This document shows positions 9,377 to 19,630 of a DNA stretch of 46,000 nucleotides, piece by piece. Position numbers and translations under genes: made by a program. How positions within the stretch are numbered: position 1 is the stretch's first letter; the number at the start of each line of letters is the position of its first letter. Origin of the DNA: Mnemiopsis leidyi (taxonomy: Eukaryota; Ctenophora; Tentaculata; Lobata; Bolinopsidae); assembly GCA_000226015.1 (NCBI GenBank), contig JH154669.1:132816-178815 (forward strand), written 5' to 3'. Below the pieces are notes generated by a model. It was not told the DNA's origin. It did no database searches and saw only the letters and a program-made list of their open reading frames with translations.

Positions 9377-9577
9377 TTGGAAAATATTTTGAAAACACAC
9401 GCAAGATGTTTTAAAACAAGGAGGAAAGTGATCCAATTTGGTTTTATCGACGGTACACCCGAATACATGTACATTTTATGTGAAATGTATGGTGGGCAGC
9501 AGAATGGTGTGGCACTAGCTACATTTTTAAATAGGCACATCTATTCCGTCATTTCCGTAAATGAGAAATGCTCGTAA
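9377..9577 (+). other. Unassigned open frame, about 67 codons
   Basis: The frame has no ATG at its start and contains FGFIDGTPEYMYILCEMYGG and a TAA at the end. It could be a decayed transposon piece or chance. No splice signals support an exon. Confidence 0.15.
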
Positions 9578-9766
9578 ATCGTTAATGAGGACAAGTAAAT
9601 CACATAGAGCATACGGAGAAAGTTCGACTAAATATGGTCACTGGACATTTAAAAAACCCGTGCCAAAGAAAATTGGTGGCTGTAGTTAGAGCTGTTCGAG
9701 AGGAAATGAAATGAAGAGAATGGTGGTACCACCCAAGGTGGATATGTAATTATATTCTCGGGAATC

Positions 9767-10066
9767 TGCATAATCACAAGTTAGGTCTATTTTCAAAGCG
9801 GTAGTGTAATCATCATTAGTAATCAGGAGTTAGATCTATTTTCAAAGCGGTAGTGTAATCATCATTAGTAATCAGGAGTTAGATCTGTTTTCAAGGCGGT
9901 AGTGTAATCATCATTAGTAATCAGGAGTTAGGTCTGTTTTCAAGGCGGTAGTGTAATCATCATTAGTAATCACAAGTTAGGTCTATTTTCAAAGCGGTAG
10001 TATAATCATCATTAGTAATCAGGAGTTAGATCTGTTTTCAAGGCGGTAGTATAATCATCATTAGTA
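9767..10066. repeat. 49-bp minisatellite, six copies
   Basis: Units begin at 9,781, 9,830, 9,879, 9,928, 9,977 and 10,026. Each contains TTTTCAA(A/G)GCGGTAGT and AATCATCATTAGTAATCA. The copies alternate between CACAAG and CAGGAG variants. The array ends 17 bp from the splice donor of the minus-strand exon at 10,083, placing it at the 5' end of that intron. Confidence 0.95.
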
Positions 10067-10082
10067 ACCTAAGAAGTCTCAC

Positions 10083-10237
10083 CTGTTGATAGCGCTGTCG
10101 CTAGTGGTCCTATGTTCTCGTTCGATTGTGCCGTTCAGATCGTTTAGCTTGTTCGTCACTTCTCCGTTTATCTTGTCCATCACAACATCGTTTAGCTTGA
10201 CAATGACGTTATCAGTCACAAGGTCTTCACTATCTTC
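10083..10237 (-). CDS. Coiled-coil exon (minus-strand gene)
   Basis: This is the best-supported minus-strand exon. A long pyrimidine tract ending in CCTTTTTCAG leads into a 155-nt exon, ended by AACAG|GTGAGACTT. It reads EDSEDLVTDNVIVKLNDVVM, then DKINGEVTNKLNDLNGTIER, with hydrophobic residues at heptad-like spacing. This indicates a charged coiled coil, probably cytoplasmic. It enters in phase 0 and leaves in phase 2, which fits the exons at 31,904–31,984 and 7,908–7,986. No catalytic domain is visible and I cannot name the family. Confidence 0.55.
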
Positions 10238-10239
10238 CT

Positions 10240-11740
10240 GAAAAAGGTTGGGTGTAAAGGAGAAAAGACAGACAGGGCTGAGATGGAGTTAATTTGTTTT
10301 ATTTCAACATACCTAACATACCAAATGATATCCGCATTACATTTACATCGGTGAATGTCTAACTAATGGCAGTCACGGGTGAGCTGCAAGATTTCTTAGA
10401 AAGATATTGATACCGACAGAATCTCATTTTATCAACTACGAAAATTAAGTAGCGCACGCACATGGTTCCAAATTTGCGCGCAATTCAAAAAGACGCGCCA
10501 AAACTTATGGACAGGAGTTGAGTTTTCATAAAATTGAATCAGCGCGTTACACAAAATGACAGCTTGAATTCATCACGGCTTAGATAAAATCACAATTCAT
10601 CATTCTGATAAACTAATTAAAGCAGGCGTGTCTGTAATGATCATGGTCTTCATTTATAGTGTTCGATTAAGAAAGGACGACCGTAGCCCCAACATCCTCG
10701 CGTAAAAGGGGAACCAATGATTTCTTGTGTTTATGAAGAATGCATCGATTATAGTCGAAACTATCCCTTCAAGTCAAAAGACCTTGAGATTTTATCTTAT
10801 GTCTCAATATCAGTACCAAAGAGTAAGGACTCTATCAAAACTTTGAGGGCAGGCAGCTACATAATATGTTCAACTCAATGTGATGTGTACGTATCTCCAA
10901 TTATTCCATATATGGCATGATTGTGAAACTTTGCCCTCACAACAACACGAATAATAATTTCACATCTCTGATCTATCAACAAAATATTTAATTTAACGAG
11001 TACTGTCTTGCGAAGAGAGATCGCTGATAAAATCTCCTAATAATGAATAACAAGGGTAAATAAACGAGTTGATTCAATCTTTAGTGAGAGCTTGCTGAAA
11101 ACAGTGCTGCATTCCATTTTCTTGTCTCCTCTACCGTATGTGATCATAAATAAACCTATTACCATGTTGAGTGAATAATTAACCCCAAGATCGCCAATAT
11201 AAATTATTTTCCCAATTCCCTCATCTTAAACCCTAAATCTCACACCACACTAAAATCCAAACCCCGTAAATATGTCCAAACGTAACTACACAGGGACCGT
11301 AAGACGTGTAATCTAACTCTGATTTTACAGTTTTCTAGGGAGTTAGTGTTCGGATTTGGGGGAGCGCGCTAACTCGGTAACCTCCTAACTGGCAGCTCAC
11401 ACGAAACACTTAGACTCGATATAGCATGGTATAGGTTGATGTACATCATATGATAAAATGATGTATTGAGTGTATTCATCTCCCAAGTTCAGACTTAAGC
11501 ATTTGATGTGTCTTGAGAGAAAAAGCGAGCACGTTAAACATCTGAGATTCAGTGCGGTAAAACATCATTTTAACTGCGTTCATTTTATCTAAATACGAAG
11601 AATTGTCGGTGTTGAATACCCCTTTGTTGTATTCCTAATCGCCATACCAGCATTTACTGGATCACAATTTGAGGAAGCGTTCACGAAATTTAGTAGCTAT
11701 AGTCAGTAAGGTAGTCGACAATGATATTACCATAACCTAC
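10240..11740. other. Intronic or intergenic, no gene seen
   Basis: AT-rich. The open frame at 10,717–10,920 has no splice support or recognisable domain. Short CpG-containing words (GCGCGC, ACGCGCC) cluster at 10,450–10,500. Confidence 0.4.
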
Positions 11741-11741
11741 C

Positions 11742-11849
11742 ATTAAAGTCTAAATATTACAGTTGTGTAACTATACAATTAAAGTCTAGATATTACAGTT
11801 GTGTAAGTATACAATTAAAGTCTAGATATAACAGTTGTGTAACTATACA
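11742..11849. repeat. 36-bp minisatellite, three copies
   Basis: ATTAAAGTCTA(A/G)ATAT starts units at 11,742, 11,778 and 11,814, each followed by ACAGTTGTGTAA(C/G)TATACA. Confidence 0.9.
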
Positions 11850-12450
11850 AGACAATAATACTGTATCTAATGTATGTTACTAGCAAGACAAAACTGATGG
11901 ACATGTCTGTACAGAGTACCTACACAGTGCTTACCAAATCTAGTGTAGCTACTAGAACTGCAGTGTAATGCTTTGTAACGGCTAGAAACTGACTTTACCA
12001 TATATTTACTTGGACTTATAGACTCTAGGATCCTGGTAATACGCTATGTTAACTATTTACATCTTCCTGTCTCTCTTAAATCTAGTTAACTCACAATTCA
12101 AGTAAAGAAGAAACTAGACTGCTTATATGCACATCTCTCTGAAACCCTCATGTTTCACTATAAACTCTTCACAACATCACGTGTCCCCGAGAGCTAAAGT
12201 TCAACTGTAACGACCTAATTTATCAGGGGTTCCGAGATGATAAGTGTTAGTTATTTTCAGTAGCTCACATATCATCGACTTTGTATCAGTCATAATGCAT
12301 GTCCAAACTATGGTTTCACATTTCTAATCACATTTCCAATCAATAAGTAAGACGAGATTGAAATTAATTCACCGTAGATTAATCTTCAAATTGTAATTTC
12401 CTTAAAATTACTTATCAAATGATACAGTCGGTTTGTATTTCAGTGATTGC
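11850..12450. other. Upstream flank of the GST-like gene
   Basis: No gene seen. A CACGTG lies at 12,179–12,184, about 310 bp before the predicted transcription start. Confidence 0.4.
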
Positions 12451-12464
12451 CAGTGCACATAAGA

Positions 12465-12500
12465 TATAAAAGCGACCTCACAATACCAATCATCACTTCT
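12465..12500 (+). promoter_or_regulatory. Core promoter of GST-like gene (TATA + Inr)
   Basis: TATAAAAG at 12,465–12,472 is followed, 30 bp from its first base, by TCACTT (12,493–12,498), which fits an initiator. This predicts a 5' UTR of about 60 nt before the ATG at 12,558 and rules against the in-frame ATG at 12,447, which lies upstream of the TATA box. Confidence 0.6.
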
Positions 12501-12557
12501 CTCTTTTCTTTATTTGTAAACATCTCTTTTTTGTTGTTACGAAAGACCTTCCTCATA

Positions 12558-13298
12558 ATGGAAGCTGGCGAAGCTGACCTCCGAGCACACCACCCAAAAA
12601 TCTCCGGTCCAATCCCCTACGATCGTCTCCCTAAAGCCGCTAAAATGATGCTGAAGTACTGCGGAGTAGACTACAACCCCGACATACATTCCCCGAGCAC
12701 GGACAAACACGACACCCCACACTGGCTGACGGACGAGGCTCAGGACCGGACCATGGTCCACATCTACGATCTAGATGGTAAAGTCACGGAGAACTTCATC
12801 CTGATGCGCTCTCTAGGTATGATCACCAACATGATACCTGAGGATCCGGAGGATGTGAGGAGGTGTGAGGAGCTGGAGACGGAGATGTTCTACCTCATGA
12901 ACAGGATGACTTGGATGATTAACAAGGTGTGTTATGATCCGGAAAACGTGGTGTCCTTCGATCTGAACTACGCGCAGAACCGATACAGCAGAAGGTTGCT
13001 CCGCGAACTCCCCAAAGTTAACGCCATGATCATGTCAGAGAGAAAGCGTGCCGGTGACCTCATCTGTGGACCTAATCCTTGCTACGCTGACTTTCTCACC
13101 TACGCTTGTCTCTACGATCTAAAGCAGTTTGTGCCACGCTGCTTCGCGGGTATTAACAACAAGCCGGTTACAATGTTTTTCAGAGCTATGGAGAATATTC
13201 CTGAGCTGAAGGGATGGTTCGAGGGAGAGGGAGCAGAGGGAGAATACATTCGACCCCCTAAACCGTCTGTTACAATCCGTATCGGATATTTTGCTTAA
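12558..13298 (+). CDS. Mu-class-like glutathione S-transferase fold protein, probably inactive
   Basis: A 246-aa intronless protein with a two-domain GST fold. Residues 17–34 align with the first strand and helix of mu-class GSTs, W56 with the conserved Trp of WLNEK, residues 70–86 with the DG-K-T-x-x-x-x-ILR segment, KVCYDPE (123–129) with RVCYSPD, and residues 170–222 with the C-terminal half, including the conserved Tyr-x-Asp-Phe (176–179) and PRC. But the catalytic Tyr position holds Pro18, the near-universal cis-Pro is Ile69, the Gln-Ser pair that grips glutathione is Glu-Asn (78–79), and the Lys of WLNEK is Glu60. Transferase activity is therefore unlikely. A structural, ligand-carrying or regulatory role is possible, as with other inactive GST relatives. 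It has a C-terminal extension of about 20 residues, and high GC codon use compared with the surroundings. Confidence 0.8.
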   Translation: MEAGEADLRAHHPKISGPIPYDRLPKAAKMMLKYCGVDYNPDIHSPSTDKHDTPHWLTDEAQDRTMVHIYDLDGKVTENFILMRSLGMITNMIPEDPEDVRRCEELETEMFYLMNRMTWMINKVCYDPENVVSFDLNYAQNRYSRRLLRELPKVNAMIMSERKRAGDLICGPNPCYADFLTYACLYDLKQFVPRCFAGINNKPVTMFFRAMENIPELKGWFEGEGAEGEYIRPPKPSVTIRIGYFA

Positions 13299-13560
13299 TT
13301 GTTTCGCGTATTCTGTAAAAAGTTCTGAAGATAAAATATATTTAAGATAGCAGTATGATTTGAAATGTTCACTGTTCAGATTATTTTATATCACTACTTT
13401 AAAAACTGTTTCATTTTGTGACAAACAGAATAAGTATTCTCAAATTTGAGCTGAATTTTCAAGTTTGATGAATATTGAATTGCGGTTATACATTCTTATG
13501 ATGGCAAATATACAGCAATCAGCAAAGAGACAAAACATCTTTAATACGCAGTTACCTGCA
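13299..13560. other. 3' flank of GST-like gene
   Basis: AT-rich 3' UTR and spacer; no gene seen. If the gap downstream is correctly sized, the tandem duplication unit begins no earlier than about 13,430. Confidence 0.4.
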
Positions 13561-14083
13561 AAAAGCATACTGTAGACACATGTTCGACGGTGACATTAGC
13601 TTCGCTACAATCGCTACACCCACTCCCGCTATTTTCATCACAACTTCCAAAACAGTAACATATCTCTTCACCAAAAGTATCATCAAATCTATTTTCATCA
13701 TCACTCACACCATGGTGACTATATTCATCATCACTTCTATCACCATGGTAACTACAGTCACTATAGAAAACATTCCCATCACCACAACTGTCACCAAGGT
13801 AACTGCTTTCATCACAACAACTTTCACCATGGTGACTGCTTTTATCACCACAACTGTCACAATGGTAACTGCCTTTATCACCACAACTGTCACCATTGTG
13901 ATTACTCATTTCACATAAACCGTCACCATGGCATTTGATTTCGTCACCACTACTGTCACCATTGTAGCTGTTTTGTCGGGTGGTACAAAACAACGGCAGA
14001 CAACAAAGAGTACTGTATTCCGTCACGTCCATTCTAGAGTTATGTAAATGTTTTGAATAATATAATCTGGTTGAGGAAATCAT
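13541..14083 (-). CDS. Possible repeat protein, 180 aa, Ser/Asp/Cys/Gly-rich
   Basis: The longest frame across the minisatellite runs 180 codons from an ATG at 14,083. The central 100 residues repeat a ten-residue unit close to SSHHGDSCGD, with Cys and Asp alternating. There is no signal peptide. The flanks outside the array are also open. It could encode a metal-binding or low-complexity protein, but a repeat without stops gives long frames by chance and no splice or promoter signal supports expression. The matching frame in the second duplicate cannot be checked because of the gap. Confidence 0.2.
   Translation of the reverse strand: MISSTRLYYSKHLHNSRMDVTEYSTLCCLPLFCTTRQNSYNGDSSGDEIKCHGDGLCEMSNHNGDSCGDKGSYHCDSCGDKSSHHGESCCDESSYLGDSCGDGNVFYSDCSYHGDRSDDEYSHHGVSDDENRFDDTFGEEICYCFGSCDENSGSGCSDCSEANVTVEHVSTVCFLQVTAY
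13600..13975. repeat. 30-bp minisatellite, open in several frames
   Basis: Degenerate 30-bp units with core CACAACTGTCACCAAGGTAA or a variant run through this stretch. Because 30 is a multiple of three, stop-free frames appear on both strands: a Thr/Val-rich one on plus and a Gly-Asp-Ser-Cys-rich one on minus. A partial array reappears at 16,611–16,670 beside the assembly gap, in the second copy of the duplication. Confidence 0.85.
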
Positions 14084-16152
14084 TAAGAACGACCCAAAAT
14101 CGCACGCGCTTTAAGCAATATAGAGCACCATGATAGATATCGTATCTAATTTGACGAGTTATGCCAGCTGTAACGTCTTAATAAAGCAGAACAAAAAAGA
14201 CGAAAACATGACCCACGCATGAATAGATCATATTGCAGTCTGCCCATCGCAGACGGTGCTGTAAAGCTTCGTATAAAAAGTACGAGTAATGATTATTACC
14301 AAGAATATCTTTAGAAATACATCTATGGCATACTAATGGTCCGAGTTAATCTGTATATGTCACCCAATTTAGCAACAGCTGCAGAGCTGTCGATAAAGCT
14401 GCCGCAGTGCCGGTATCAGAAAACTACCTGGATTGAAGCAAACGCGAATATTATATATTATTTGATATTTTCTTGCTTTGCTCTGGTCTTTGGCGTCCTA
14501 TTTAACCCCCGAGTTTCTACTGCATTCGCAAATAACCACCGCATAAACTTATTCAAATTTTTAGTAAAACCGATAAAACGAATGGATGAGGGTATAGCAT
14601 AAGTCGAAACCGCTCGCGCTAGAGGGATCTGGGAAGCAAATCATTATGAGAACTATGAAAAATATAAAAAACCTCAGCTATATCGCTGTAGTGTTCATAA
14701 TTCTAGTACAATTTGCGGTTTGACCTGCAGTTTATCCACCCTTCATTAACCGATTATCCGGCCATACCATACTAAGTTTAGTAATTATGTACTCGGACAC
14801 TGGAGCTGTAGATGGCCACTACATCAAGATTCAAAATTATATTCTAAAATCTGAAGCCATGGATAATACGAGTGCATTTTTTCAGACACTGTACAAAGAA
14901 AAATGAAAAGTAAAGGGATAATTTTCATATATATACATGTATGAAAATTATCCCTTTACCTTTATCGAGACCTTACGGTTTAAAAACTCCAAAACACATC
15001 GTTTTGGTCGAATTTATTTACACGTTTTTCCCAGAAGCGCACTGTATTATGATTGTACCAATTAATGATTCGTTAGTTGTGCCAGTTATCGAATATTTTG
15101 TCTATTGGGTTGCGTCCATGACCCTTTTTTTCTATCTATCTCTTCAGTATTTGAGAAAGAATATTTTAGACTTTCATTGTAAAAAGGTTGCATTGCGCTG
15201 TCCGTAGTCTGGACTCTGGCTTCTTTTCAGTTCATGATGGTGATAGAGTAGAAGTCCAAACCTTCAGTTGCCTAGAACTCTATTTGAGAGCAACATGTGA
15301 GCATTAGGACTCTCTAAAATCAGGGACCTCAGGGGGCCATGTTGACCGTTAAAATTGATCTTGCCATCAAATAATTTAACTGGTTTTCCCGTCCTACTAA
15401 CTTACTAAGAGCTAGGGGAAATGTGGCGTATTTAACTGACATATGTTCGTTTAATACGTCCTCTTGATCCAATAATGGGGTGAATCTCCGGTAGGTATTT
15501 CGATAAATTGCATGACGGACAATTATGATAATCGGAGGTTAAAGTTTTGAAGCGCGGAATTAAAGATCAGCATCGGTCAGTTTTCACTATTTCTTCGTTG
15601 CTGGATTACGTCGCATGGAAGGTAGTAATTGAAATTCGACCCTTCATCAAATAACTTAATGGGCAGTGTTGTCATTTATCTATTCCTGATATAGACAAGA
15701 GCTTCATTCGCAACCTGCGAAGCTATGAATAGAAAATAATTGATAAATTTGAGAAGGTAACAATGGTAAAAAGTTGTAAAGCAACAGGTGTGTAATTGAA
15801 GCAAGCAGACAAGACTGGACCAGCTAAGTTTTGTCACTTGAAAATAGTCCCACGTCATTAGTCTGAATAATGTTCAGGGGCACGAAGCAGACTTCAAAAT
15901 TCGTGATTTCCTTTTGGTGGCACATTTTTGACATCCTGAGCTCTCTTCCAGGGTCATTTTGAAGAACAGGTGATATTACCATAAAAGAAAATTTGACGAA
16001 ACTAAGGGTATGTTGACTTCACGGCCGTCAGACATGGGGCTTGTTTGTTAGTCGACAGTGGTATAAGGTTACTAGGCTATATAGTTACAAAGTCCTTCGA
16101 CTTGCTGTACCTCTCTTCTTTTCCTATGAAGGCTTGCATACTTTCGTATTAC
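13890..16152. repeat. Tandem duplication, copy 1
   Basis: Sequence from about 13,890 to the gap at 16,153 is repeated at 16,611–18,731 with roughly 93–95 % identity by eye plus small indels. No convincing gene lies inside: the short frames at 14,336 and 14,941 are not preserved in the other copy. The last bases before the gap (CTTTCGTATTAC) match the end of copy 2 at 18,731, so the junction is hidden in the gap. Confidence 0.9.
14910..14959. repeat. Perfect 20-bp inverted repeat (hairpin) in copy 1
   Basis: GTAAAGGGATAATTTTCATA (14,910–14,929) and its exact reverse complement (14,940–14,959) flank a 10-nt loop. Confidence 0.9.
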
Positions 16153-16610
16153 NNNNNNNNNNNNNNNNNNNNNNNNNNNNNNNNNNNNNNNNNNNNNNNN
16201 NNNNNNNNNNNNNNNNNNNNNNNNNNNNNNNNNNNNNNNNNNNNNNNNNNNNNNNNNNNNNNNNNNNNNNNNNNNNNNNNNNNNNNNNNNNNNNNNNNNN
16301 NNNNNNNNNNNNNNNNNNNNNNNNNNNNNNNNNNNNNNNNNNNNNNNNNNNNNNNNNNNNNNNNNNNNNNNNNNNNNNNNNNNNNNNNNNNNNNNNNNNN
16401 NNNNNNNNNNNNNNNNNNNNNNNNNNNNNNNNNNNNNNNNNNNNNNNNNNNNNNNNNNNNNNNNNNNNNNNNNNNNNNNNNNNNNNNNNNNNNNNNNNNN
16501 NNNNNNNNNNNNNNNNNNNNNNNNNNNNNNNNNNNNNNNNNNNNNNNNNNNNNNNNNNNNNNNNNNNNNNNNNNNNNNNNNNNNNNNNNNNNNNNNNNNN
16601 NNNNNNNNNN
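16153..16610. other. Assembly gap (458 N)
   Basis: A run of N separates the two copies of the tandem duplication and abuts the 30-bp minisatellite, which is the probable cause. A further single N stands at 16,670. Confidence 0.99.
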
Positions 16611-18731
16611 ACTCACCACAACTGTCACCAAGGTAACTTTCTCATCACCACTACTGTCACCATTGTAGCNGTTTTGTCGGGTGGTACGAAAACAACGGTA
16701 GACAACAAAGTGTACTGTATTCCGTCACGTTCATTCTAGAGTTATGTCAATGTTTTGAATAATATCATCTGATTGAGCAAATCATTAAGAACGACCCAAA
16801 ATCGCACGCGCTTTAAGCTGAATAGAGCACCATGAGAGATGTCGTATCTAATTTGAGGAGTTATGCCAGCTGTAACGTCTTAATAAAGCAGAACATAAAA
16901 AGACGAAAATATGACCCACGCATGAATAGATCATATTGCAGTCTGCTCATCGCATACGGTGCTGTAAAGCTTTGTATAAAAAGTACGAGTAATGATCATT
17001 ACCAAGAATCTTTTTAGAAATACATGCATCTCTGGCATACTAATGGTCCGAGTAAATCTGTATATGTCACCCAATTTAGCAACAGCTGCAGGGCTGTCGA
17101 TAAAGCTGCTGCAGTGCCGGTATCAGAAAACAACCTAGATTGAAGCAAACGCGAATATTATTTGATATTTTCTTGCTTTCTCTGGCCTTTGGCGTCCTAT
17201 TTAGCCCCCGAGTTTCTACTGCCTTCGCAAATAAACCGCATAAACTTATTCAAATTTGTAGTAAAATCGATAAAACGAATGGATGAGGGTATAGCATAAG
17301 TCAAAACCGCTCGAGGGATCTGGGAAGCAAATCATTATGAGAACTATGAAAAATATAAAAAACCTCAGCTATATCGCTGTAGTATTCATAATTCTAGTAC
17401 AATTTGCGGTTTGACCTGCAGTTTATCCACCCTTCATTAACCGATTATACGGCCATACCATACTAAGTTTAGTAATTATGTACTCGGTCACTGGAGCTCT
17501 AGAGGGCCACTACATCAAAATTCAAAATTATATTCTAAAATCTGAAGCCATGGATAATACGAGTGCATTTTTTCAGACACTGTAAAAAGAAAATGAAAAG
17601 TAAAGGGATAATTTTCATATATATACATGTATGAAAATTATCCCTTTACCTTTATCGAGACCTTACGGTTTAAAAACTCCAAAACACATCCTTTTGGTGG
17701 AATTTATTTACACGTTTTCCCAGTAGCGCACTGTATTATAATTGTACCAATTATTTTTTTCTATCTATCTCCTCAGTATTAGAGATATAATATTTAAGAC
17801 TTTTATTGTAAAAAGGTTGCATTGTGCTGTCCGTAGTCTGGCTTCTTTTCAGTAGATGATGGTGATAGAGTAGAACCAAAGTCCAAACCTTGAGCTGTCT
17901 AGAACTCTACTTGAGAGCAACATGTGAGCATAAGGATTCTCAAAAATCAGGGGCCTCAGGGGGCCATGTTGACCGTTAAAATTGATCTTGCCATCAAATA
18001 ATTTAACTGGTTTTCCCGTCATACTGACTTACTAAGAGCTAGGGGTAATTTGGCGTATTTTACTGACATAGCGGCATAATGGGGTGAATCTCCGGTAGGT
18101 ATTTCGATAAATTGCATGACGGACAATTATGATTATCGGAGGTTAAAGTTTTGAAGCGCGGAATTTATCAGCATCGGTCAGTTTTCACTATTTCTTCGTT
18201 GCAGGATTACGTCGCATGGCAGGTAGTAATTGAAATTCGACCCTTCTTCAAATAACTTAATGGGCAGTGTTGTGATTTATTGATTTCTTGCAACCTGCGA
18301 AGCTAGGAATAGAAAATAATTGATAAATTTGAGACGGTAACAATGGTAACAAGTTGGAAAGCAACAGGTGTGTAATTATAACAAGCAGACAAGACTGGAC
18401 CAGCAAAGTTTTGTCACTTGAAAATAGTCCCACGTCATTAGTCTGAATAATGTTCAGGGGCACGAAGCAGACTTCGAAATTCGTGATTTTCTTTTGGTGG
18501 CACATTTTTGACGTCCTGAGCTCTTTTCCAGGGTCATTTTGAAGAACAGGTGATATTACCATAACAGAAAATTAGATGAAACTAAGGGTATGTTGACTTC
18601 ACGGCCGTCAGACATGGGGCTTGTTTGTTAGTCGACAGTGGTATAAGGTTACTAGGCTATATAGTTACAAAGTCCTTCGACTTGCTGTACCTCTCTTCTT
18701 TTCCATGAAGGCTTGCATACTTTCGTATTAC
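16611..18731. repeat. Tandem duplication, copy 2
   Basis: Head-to-tail copy of 13,890–16,152, in the same orientation, slightly shorter through small deletions (for example near 17,750 and 18,070). It breaks off after CTTTCGTATTAC at 18,731, where unique sequence begins. Confidence 0.9.
17600..17649. repeat. Perfect 20-bp inverted repeat (hairpin) in copy 2
   Basis: The same 20-bp arms and 10-nt loop as at 14,910–14,959 are kept without a change, although the neighbouring sequence differs between copies. Confidence 0.9.
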
Positions 18732-19412
18732 CAATTATTAAGTGGATGCATTACTTAACCGTATTTTGTAATGTAGACTTTCAGTAACTTTCCTCATGGA
18801 AATATTTATATAGGAGATTATTTATTGGTTAGGAAGGGTCAAAAAACAAACCCAATATGACGTGGAATTTCAGAAAATCACAGCGTAACTGTTAACAGGT
18901 TTCCAAGTCTATATTATAATATGAAATGGCTATTCGCTTAGCTCATTGCTCGATGGTCTAAGTGCTTAAATACAAATTTGGGAATAGAACTGCACTTGTA
19001 AACCTCAATTGCATGCTACTTAATGAATTAGGGATTTCCGCCTTGCGGATTCCCTATGACAAGTCACAGTTCAAGTTTATTGGTTGAACACTAGTTACTT
19101 GCATAACCCACTTCAACGATACTTAAATCCTCTCCTCAGTATTATTGGTAGTATTGCTTTATCGGGTGAAATAAGTTTTTTAACTAGTATGGAATAGAGT
19201 TTTGTTTGAGAAAAATATGTAACGTTGTGAAATTTTACAAACGTTAGGTTATTGATCATTTTGATTTTATAACTTTGGTTTAATGAACGTTTGACCAAAT
19301 GTAATCCAATATAGGTATGTTCATTAGGTCAAGTGTTTATTAGATAAAGTGAAGGCCATTTAAAGATCTTATTTGTTCTTTTATAGGTCTAAACTACATC
19401 AGAGGATTATAA
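18732..19412. other. Upstream flank of the LDLa receptor gene
   Basis: AT-rich, no gene seen. An imperfect inverted repeat (AGGGATTTCCGC / GCGGATTCCCT) lies at 19,030–19,055. Confidence 0.4.
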
Positions 19413-19476
19413 ATGGTGTCGAATATTCTTGTTGGGTTCACCGTTATGAGCATCTACGCATTAGCTTTAGATTCAG
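19413..19476 (+). CDS. LDLa/LGR-type GPCR, exon 1 (signal peptide)
   Basis: ATG at 19,413 starts MVSNILVGFTVMSIYALA-LDS, a signal peptide with a hydrophobic core and small residues at the likely cleavage site. The exon ends at GATTCAG|GTCGAG with one base of a codon left (phase 1), which joins the GT at the start of exon 2 to make Gly22. The donor is weak after GT but the frame match is exact. The peptide supplies the secretion signal that the long downstream frame lacks. Confidence 0.75.
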
Positions 19477-19630
19477 GTCGAGTTTTTATTTAACTTAAAA
19501 AGGAAAACTTTTCAGAAAATATCTTTTATAGAAGCAGTGGGTTTTGTTCCAGAAATTGATGAAAGCTTACTGTTTTGGTAGTATGATTGGGCAATAAAAT
19601 GGCTTACTCAATAAATTTGTTATATTTCAG

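Noticed and set aside
12447-12557. N-terminal extension of the GST-like protein from ATG 12,447
   Set aside because: The TATA box at 12,465 lies downstream of this ATG, and the extra 37 residues do not resemble any GST.
16041-16739. Long ORFs across 16.0–16.7 kb
   Set aside because: They are made of N bases in the assembly gap.
13890-18731. Duplicated unit as a DNA transposon or Helitron
   Set aside because: No terminal inverted repeats, target-site duplication or transposase frame; the hairpin is internal and the ends do not fit Helitron rules.
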